Of a stretch of 64,000 bases of DNA, positions 58,334 through 64,000 are shown piece after piece; position 1 is the stretch's first letter; the number at the start of each line of letters is the position of its first letter. Both the position numbers and the translations under genes were made by a program. The stretch is taken from positions 25,254,527-25,318,526 of the forward strand of contig OX485808.1 of assembly GCA_950295325.1 (NCBI GenBank), in the 5' to 3' direction. The DNA comes from Polytrichum commune. Its lineage: Eukaryota; Streptophyta; Polytrichopsida; Polytrichales; Polytrichaceae. The notes beneath the pieces are model-generated. The model was not told the origin of the DNA. It searched no databases and saw nothing but the letters and a program-made list of their open reading frames with translations.

Positions 58334-58977
58334 GTCATACTTAACCTTTCATGCACTGCAACTACTTATGATTGCATGCACACTTTCTTCAGTTCATGTT
58401 GCATTGTCAGTGGGCGTCACCACTGCATCCATCACTAGTATACTACATATTGTAATACTATAGAAGTGAACCAATGACATGCAACATTTTCCATCTTTTC
58501 TAAATTGATTGATTTGTCAATGACTTGACCATGTGATCCTTGCAATGGTAGATGATGCTAAAACCATCGCTTTAAGTGTTGTGTATGTTTGTAGACTATT
58601 ATCAGATTGATGAATAAGTAAAGCATTTCTCGTTTCTAATTGGAAGGGGGTTATAACTCACCAAATCATGCCTTATGTGAATTTCGAATGAAAAAAGTTA
58701 GAATGGTTCAAAGTTTATGGGTGGATGACTCAAAACTATCATGAAAGTTTGATGTTAAGGCGGTGGACATTTCCAAAACCAATATGTATTTATTGTGCAA
58801 GATTTCACAGTGTTGGTTTGAGTTGGGGTGATGATTTTAACATTCTCTAGTTCACTAAGCGTTACTTACACTTGTTATAGACATAATGTTTGTGGGCACT
58901 TTTAACTCCACAAATATTTGTGACCATTGGATTGGCTCGGGAGAAGTGGGTTGAAAGTGTCCATTTGAACCATGCTG

Positions 58978-59640
58978 AAAGTAAACATGCTTAATTTGGT
59001 CTCTCATCTTAAATGGACGCTTACATCGAGTGTTGTGTGGGTAGTGGTGCATCTAAGAATGGACATCAAAATGCCACGTGTTTAGAAGAGATTGAACTAT
59101 GTGCTAAAAATTTGTTAACCATTTTAGGCTTATTAACCAACATAATGGGAGTTCACTTGATCGTTTTGTGGTTCTGACACTTTTGACTTTGAGAAATCAT
59201 AGCACCACCCAAGGTTGGCACCACGTGGTTTTTTACAGTTGGGTTTTTCATAGTTTAAAAAAAAAAAAACCCAATCATCTAAGATCCAACAAAATCCAAT
59301 TTTATTCGGTTTTATTGCAGATAACTTGAGATTATAGGGCAAAGGGCCCAATGTTTGCCAATGGTGGTGAAGATTGCCAAGTGCCAAATCATGGAATCAA
59401 ACCATGGTTTTATTCGCATAATTTGGTTTTTGTGCATTAAAACCAAAAACCCAATGCATCAGCTGGAAAAAAATTTGGTTTTTTCCACCCTCGGCACCAC
59501 CATGGGAGCTAAAACAAATCCACAAATTATTGCTATAATCTCATATCACATTTGAGGATCCAAGAAAAGTATTAGCTTTGAAATCCAAGTTGGAAAATTA
59601 TCGCACACAACAAAAATGATAGTAAAAAATCCATTTAATC
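58978..59640 (-). mobile_element. A-family MITE plus extra block, split by an insertion
   Basis: The A part (TCTTAAATGGACGC, GTTGTGTGGGTAGTG, TTTAGAAGAGATTGAACTAT) covers 58,978-59,204. The extra block known from 45,945-46,105 resumes at 59,504 (ATGGGAGCTAAAAC...GAGGATCCAAGAAAAGTA). Between them lies about 290 bp (59,212-59,503) bounded on both sides by GCACCACC. Confidence 0.6.
59212..59503. mobile_element. Insertion of about 290 bp flanked by GCACCACC
   Basis: The sequence interrupts an element that is continuous at 45.9 kb. GCACCACC occurs at both borders and could be an 8-bp target duplication, the size made by hAT elements. GGTTTTTT/AAAAAACC-rich ends are loosely inverted. Family unknown. 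Confidence 0.5.
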
Positions 59641-59949
59641 TACACATTTACCTTACAAATAGGAATGTCTTGTTTTGCGTGTGTGATGAGTTGCACCTAC
59701 CTTGTTATTACAAAGGTTAGTATCATTGAGTATTTTTCTTTATTTATTTTTCTTTCTTAAAGCTTCCGTGAGACCAAACTGCACCAAACATAATAAGGTG
59801 ACATCTTAATTTTTCCTTTAAAACCAGGCTTTAAAAAATGGGTCAAAAAAACCAATGAGGTAATGTGGTTTGGCAAGTCACAACTAGCTCCATGTCAATT
59901 TTCACATACACAACCTATACCATAATCAACATACTAGCCATAGTAATTG

Positions 59950-59961
59950 CCCCCCCCCCCC
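59950..59961 (+). repeat. Poly(C) run of 12
   Basis: Twelve C in a row; the count may be affected by sequencing. Confidence 0.85.
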
Positions 59962-60056
59962 TCTTGCGGGTGACCTATCTCCAAATTTTAGAAATTATTT
60001 TGCATCTTATCGTCAACTTCAAATTTAGATACTATAAATAATAAGTGAAATGGCAT

Positions 60057-60200
60057 AAGGTAGACATGTTTCAAGTGGCTTGTTTTCTTGATTGGACCTC
60101 TAGATTTGATTGGTGTGTGGTGTGGTGAGGATCAAAGAGCAAACATCATAAAGACGCATGTTTAAGATAGATTGGACTATGACTTCAAATATTAATAACT
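60057..60200 (-). mobile_element. A-family MITE fragment, inverted
   Basis: TAAGGTAGACATGTTTCAAG then GGTGTGTGGTGTGGTGAGGA and AGATAGATTGGACTATG. Confidence 0.5.
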
Positions 60201-60513
60201 ACTTTACACCCAATAATGAACACAAATGAGAGACCCATGTCTCCAATTTAAAAGCAACAACATGCACTTCCAATAACCATAATCAAATCAAGGAGGTCTT
60301 ATTTTCAATCCGGTTTCTAGATATGTTTCCTTGTGGATTTGCTAATGCAACTCAAGTTTTGTTGTGTAAATCTAATCGGAAGAAGTTGGAGAACATGAAA
60401 AATGAACCAAACAACACCCACATTCCTTAATTCAACTTGCATGGTGGAGCCAACATGCAGTTGCTCACAAAACCAAAGACAAACAATGGTTAGTATCATA
60501 GCCTTTAGGGTTG

Positions 60514-60889
60514 GTTCACACGGGGTCCCAAGTCCTAAGTCCCAAGTCACTTGAGGTTATTTTGTGCAACCTCAATGGATGAGAGAATGAAAGTTGGGAC
60601 TTACCACTTCACATGGGACCCCAAGTCCTAAGTCCCAAGTAGGACATGGATGCCTATATGGCAACACTTTTTGGAGTAACACTTGGGACTCGTGTTGAGA
60701 GTTGGGTGAAGCAAAAAGCAAAAAGCTAGACCCAACTCTCAACACATCCCGCAAATATTTTTGCATAAATCAATCAAGATCTGGCCCTAAATTAACGATA
60801 GTCAATCACATTTCAATGGTTTTGTGAGGCTCAAAAGTTGGGACTTGGCCTCCATGTTGGGACTTGGGACCTGGGACCTCATGTGAACG
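60514..60889. mobile_element. MITE-like element with GTTCACA/GGGTCCCAAGT ends
   Basis: The left end (GGTTCACACGGGGTCCCAAG TCCTAAGTCCCAAGT) is inverted at the right end (ACTTGGGACCTGGGACCTCA TGTGAAC). The left motif also recurs at about 60,608-60,640. A central hairpin (GTTGAGAGTTGGGT against ACCCAACTCTCAAC) lies at 60,697-60,745. Confidence 0.65.
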
Positions 60890-61112
60890 GGAACTTACTT
60901 CTGCTGGGTTTGTGACGACCTTATTATTAGGGTAATGTGAAGGAATGGAGCTTGGCCCAACTCCCAGGATCCAAAGCAGCACAAAAGGAGGAAGTAAAAG
61001 TAAAGGAGCCCCCACAGCTGTCCATAGTGCTAGGACACTTGCTGTGGGTTACCCTCGTCCTCCATCAGTGTCCTCGTCACTTTGATATGTCAAAACAATA
61101 AGTGACATGTAG

Positions 61113-61975
61113 ACTACACTAAATTATCCCAATTAGTGTGTGTTACTCTTTGGAGTTATGCACTGCTATTGCTATTTCATGTGAATGTGATTTTTTTAAA
61201 AGAAAACTAATTTATGTTTTATAATGTCCGAATAACCTATTGGATTTTCGTTAGTAAAAATTGAGCTCCTAAGTAAGTTATTATTACATCATGTGACTTA
61301 AATGGTGTACTCAATGTATTGTACATTGTTCATGGTATTTAGTGTCACTTACAATATGGAATTACGCAATGCAATCATTTTTTCCTCTAGAATTCAATTT
61401 TCACTACAATTATTATCCCATTGAGTGGGGGTGGGGTGACAATCTGTGTGGGAAATTAATGAAGATGGTACTAAACCTCTTTATGCCATGAAATTAGCGC
61501 CAAGGTTTCGGGATTCCAAAGTGTCAAAGTGTCGGAAACTCTCAATACAAGCTCCCTTCAATTTATGTATTAGGAGATGCCTCATGAGTGAGTGACACTA
61601 ATTGAGAAGAAGAAGAATAAGCCTCTTTGAGCTCACCAAAACAAATTATGCACTCTACAAACACCTTAGAGCACACATTGGTTATATTGAAAGGTATGGG
61701 AATTGAGCATGCATTCATGAATTTAAGATCATTTGGTAAAAATTATAGCCCTCACTACATTTGAGATTTAGCGAGATAGTGCATGCTTTAGGAATCAATA
61801 CCACATGTGCTAATTGGGATAATCAATGTAGCAAAGGTTGAGTAGGTTGCTTGGATGTAAGAGAACATAAACAACTTTACTTTGTAGGCTATTATAATCA
61901 TAGTGAATAGTAATAGCATTGTTTAGCTCCGAATGGTAAGTGACACTAAATACCATAATTGGTGTATCCACGGTG
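61113..61975. mobile_element. Composite of B-type and D-type termini
   Basis: B-type ends occur at 61,113 (CTACACTAAATTATCCCAAT) and 61,833 (ATTGGGATAATCAATGTAG). D-type ends occur at about 61,335 (GGTATTTAGTGTCACTTACA) and 61,970 (GGTAAGTGACACTAAATACC). The pairs overlap, so one element has inserted into, or been deleted against, another. The order of events is not resolved. Confidence 0.5.
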
Positions 61976-62328
61976 TAGTAAAATAGGCACTATAGAAGTT
62001 AATCCAAGTCCACATACAAAGTTAATTATAAAGAGACTATAGAGGGGAGGGCTTCTTTTTTATTCCAACAAAATATGATAAATTCTGACCACCCACATAT
62101 GAGTTTTAAACAATTGTCTTGCATTAGTGGAAGAAATATATAAATCTATCATCATGGTAGATTTGCAAATTTTCAAGTGATGTAAGCTAAATGTTTAGTG
62201 GCATATGGCAATTGTGGGACTCATATGCTTGTAGTGTCTTGCTTTAAATTAGTCCACATATCAATCCTAATGTTGAATACTATGTGGAAACTACATTCCA
62301 ACACTAGTAAAGACAACATAGAACGTCA

Positions 62329-62358
62329 TGACGAGAGAGAGAGAGGGAGAGAGAGAGA
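62329..62358 (+). repeat. (GA)n microsatellite
   Basis: GA repeats with a single GG interruption. Confidence 0.88.
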
Positions 62359-62399
62359 CAGATCGAACATCAAAACCTTGACCCCCTATAGATTTGTGG

Positions 62400-63550
62400 C
62401 CGATTCATCTCAAGTGACTTGGAAGTAAATATGCCAATAGCAGGTATGTATTCACCTACATGTAGGCTACCCATCGCGGTGCACAACCATGGCGCATAAT
62501 TGTGACCGTTGTAACTACTAGTTGGCCACACATGATAGCTGCAAACATGGCCTAATTGTTGTCATTGACCTCCACCCAGACCTTAGCATCACAACCACGC
62601 ACATGGTTGCAACGATCAAGATTTGGGGTTGCATATGAAACTACAAGTGGTTGGCAACCACTGCAAAGTGTATGGCAAGCCAACATGAAAACATCATCAC
62701 CGCAAGATTTGCAACATGGGTGGGCCAAAAATTGTGAAACATATGCTTTCCTCGATGGACAACCGAGAAGGAATGACACCACAATACACACAATGGTGGA
62801 GACAACAACCATCACGAGCCTCCCGGATGACATAGTTGTCCACGAGTCAACATATGATTGCGCAACCAATCCCCCATCCACAAATGGTGGCATGTAATTT
62901 TTTCATATGTTGCATGGGCATGAATGACATGGCAATACCAACATAGGAAGAGCTTGCCAACGAGGTGGTGGCATGGTACTTTTTTGTCGCAATGGCCGAA
63001 TGTGTTGTCCTTTTTCCTTCCGGTGTTGGTTGATTTCACAACGAAATTTTGCTTCAAACTAATATAGTCCAAGCTATTATTGACCCTAGAAGCTCCCACT
63101 GCAATATCGCGTCCGACATATTGGGCATTGCATACAACATGTATGCAATTTCATTATGCCCCCCATATTCCTCTACTCATTTTAACATTGCTTTGCCGCC
63201 TTGCTTGCATGTTATTGCTTTTTTCCCTCGTACTCCACACACATTGCCACATCTTCTATAGGGATGATGTACTCCGAACCCCACAGAGTGTCCATGTTTA
63301 CAACTTGCAAGAACTTGTATATGGAATTTGATTTGTCAGGTCATTCCACTCTATATGAATTGCTATATGGCAAATTATGGAGAATGTTTCACAATTTGTC
63401 AAAATTTACATTAGACCCACCTTCAAGAGGTAGGCTTGACACAAATTCTAGTAGATCGTGTGAATTAAAAACATCATACAGCGTTTGGATGGGAGAATAT
63501 ATAAGTTAGGGGCGGCCTCACAATTACGTGGTCACAGCCGTTGGCTCATG
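62400..63550. other. Intergenic DNA with overlapping open frames of unknown meaning
   Basis: At 62,552-62,897 both strands are open for 113 codons in nearly the same interval. The minus-strand frame is Cys-rich (CCKSCGDD, CHTLCSGC). No family is recognised and no splice partners are seen, so I do not call a gene. Confidence 0.3.
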
Positions 63551-63555
63551 TGTTA

Positions 63556-64000
63556 AGGGCCACTTCACACACGGGACTAAGAGCCTGTGACCATTACACT
63601 CCAAGCACTCTCATTGGTGGAAAGGACGGAGCCGGTCCAAGTTCACTTCACACTACGCTTGAGGGACCAACGGAGTATGTGAATGCGAGATGGATGTAAA
63701 GTCTACATGGATTCCTACATGGCACTGAATGGATCATGTTTCAAGGTCACTTGGACTATTTTCAAAAGCCACCTCTTGGAGGTAGGCCTAACACAAAACC
63801 AGGAGAATATGGCACTCCTAACGCTCACAACCGTTGGTTTATTCTATTTTATCATGTGTGAGGACCCGCATGAATAGAAATAGCATTTGGTTGAGGGCCC
63901 GGTCACATATGACTTCACACTACACTTGAGGGTCCGTGACCACACTACGTGATTTTGGAGGTGTGTTGGGACGGCCTTTGGACGCTTTCTTTTGGGCTCT
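63556..64000 (-). mobile_element. E-family MITE, inverted, cut by the window edge
   Basis: It begins AGGGCCACTTCACACACGGG and runs through the E-family interior in reverse (ATGGATGTAAAGTCTACATG, CCTCTTGGAGGTAGGCCTAA, GTTTTATTCTATTTTATCATG-like). The other terminus should lie about 50-80 bp past position 64,000. The open frame at 63,683-63,877 is part of it. Confidence 0.8.

Noticed and set aside
63683-63877. Open frame with SHLLEVGLTQNQ
   Set aside because: It lies within the E-family MITE, which has no transposase.

Overview
The window looks like nuclear DNA of a land plant. It is AT-rich and its genes are split into many short exons (12 and 31) by introns packed with small inverted-repeat elements. 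The two proteins match plant families: a LACTB2-type metallo-beta-lactamase protein of the Arabidopsis At4g33540 kind, and a full ABCC/MRP transporter of the ABCC13 (AtMRP11) kind, related to animal ABCC10. I cannot name the species. Nothing bacterial, organellar or CRISPR-like is visible.

Layout: 1-5,600 is non-genic and holds several MITE-like copies. A 1.6-kb array of eight degenerate 160-226 bp repeats (6,215-7,790) lies just before the first gene. Gene 1 (7,847-14,722, + strand, 12 exons, 540 aa) is complete, has all seven metal-site residues and ends in a C-terminal membrane anchor. From 14,770 to 25,000 there is no recognisable gene, only MITE-like elements and simple repeats. A 536-bp direct duplication (25,024-26,089) and an E2F-like motif precede gene 2 (26,672-46,257, + strand, 31 exons, 1,329 aa), a two-TMD/two-NBD ABC exporter. 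From 46,258 to the end I see no intact gene: repeats, nested MITEs, a decayed Ty1/copia pol fragment (about 56,045-56,400), a CCGC-rich tract and one truncated element at the right edge.

The exon models rest on the reading frame: every exon junction I give keeps phase, and the summed lengths (1,623 and 3,990 nt) give single open proteins that align end to end with the families as I know them. The two genes sit on the same strand about 12 kb apart and have no evident functional link. The first is probably a soluble hydrolase or nuclease domain tethered to a membrane; the second is probably an organic-anion or conjugate exporter.

The notable biology is in how the genes are built. Tandem duplications begin at or overlap splice donors, and one of them creates two perfect in-frame 30-nt candidate microexons. 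A GC-AG intron cuts the Walker A motif of NBD1. The His of the NBD1 switch is replaced by Tyr. An antisense 5S-rRNA-like sequence of 121 bp lies in an ABC intron. A MITE family with at least twenty copies carries splice-like ends (CTAAGGTAAGT...ACTTACCTTAG). I found no clear new multi-gene system.
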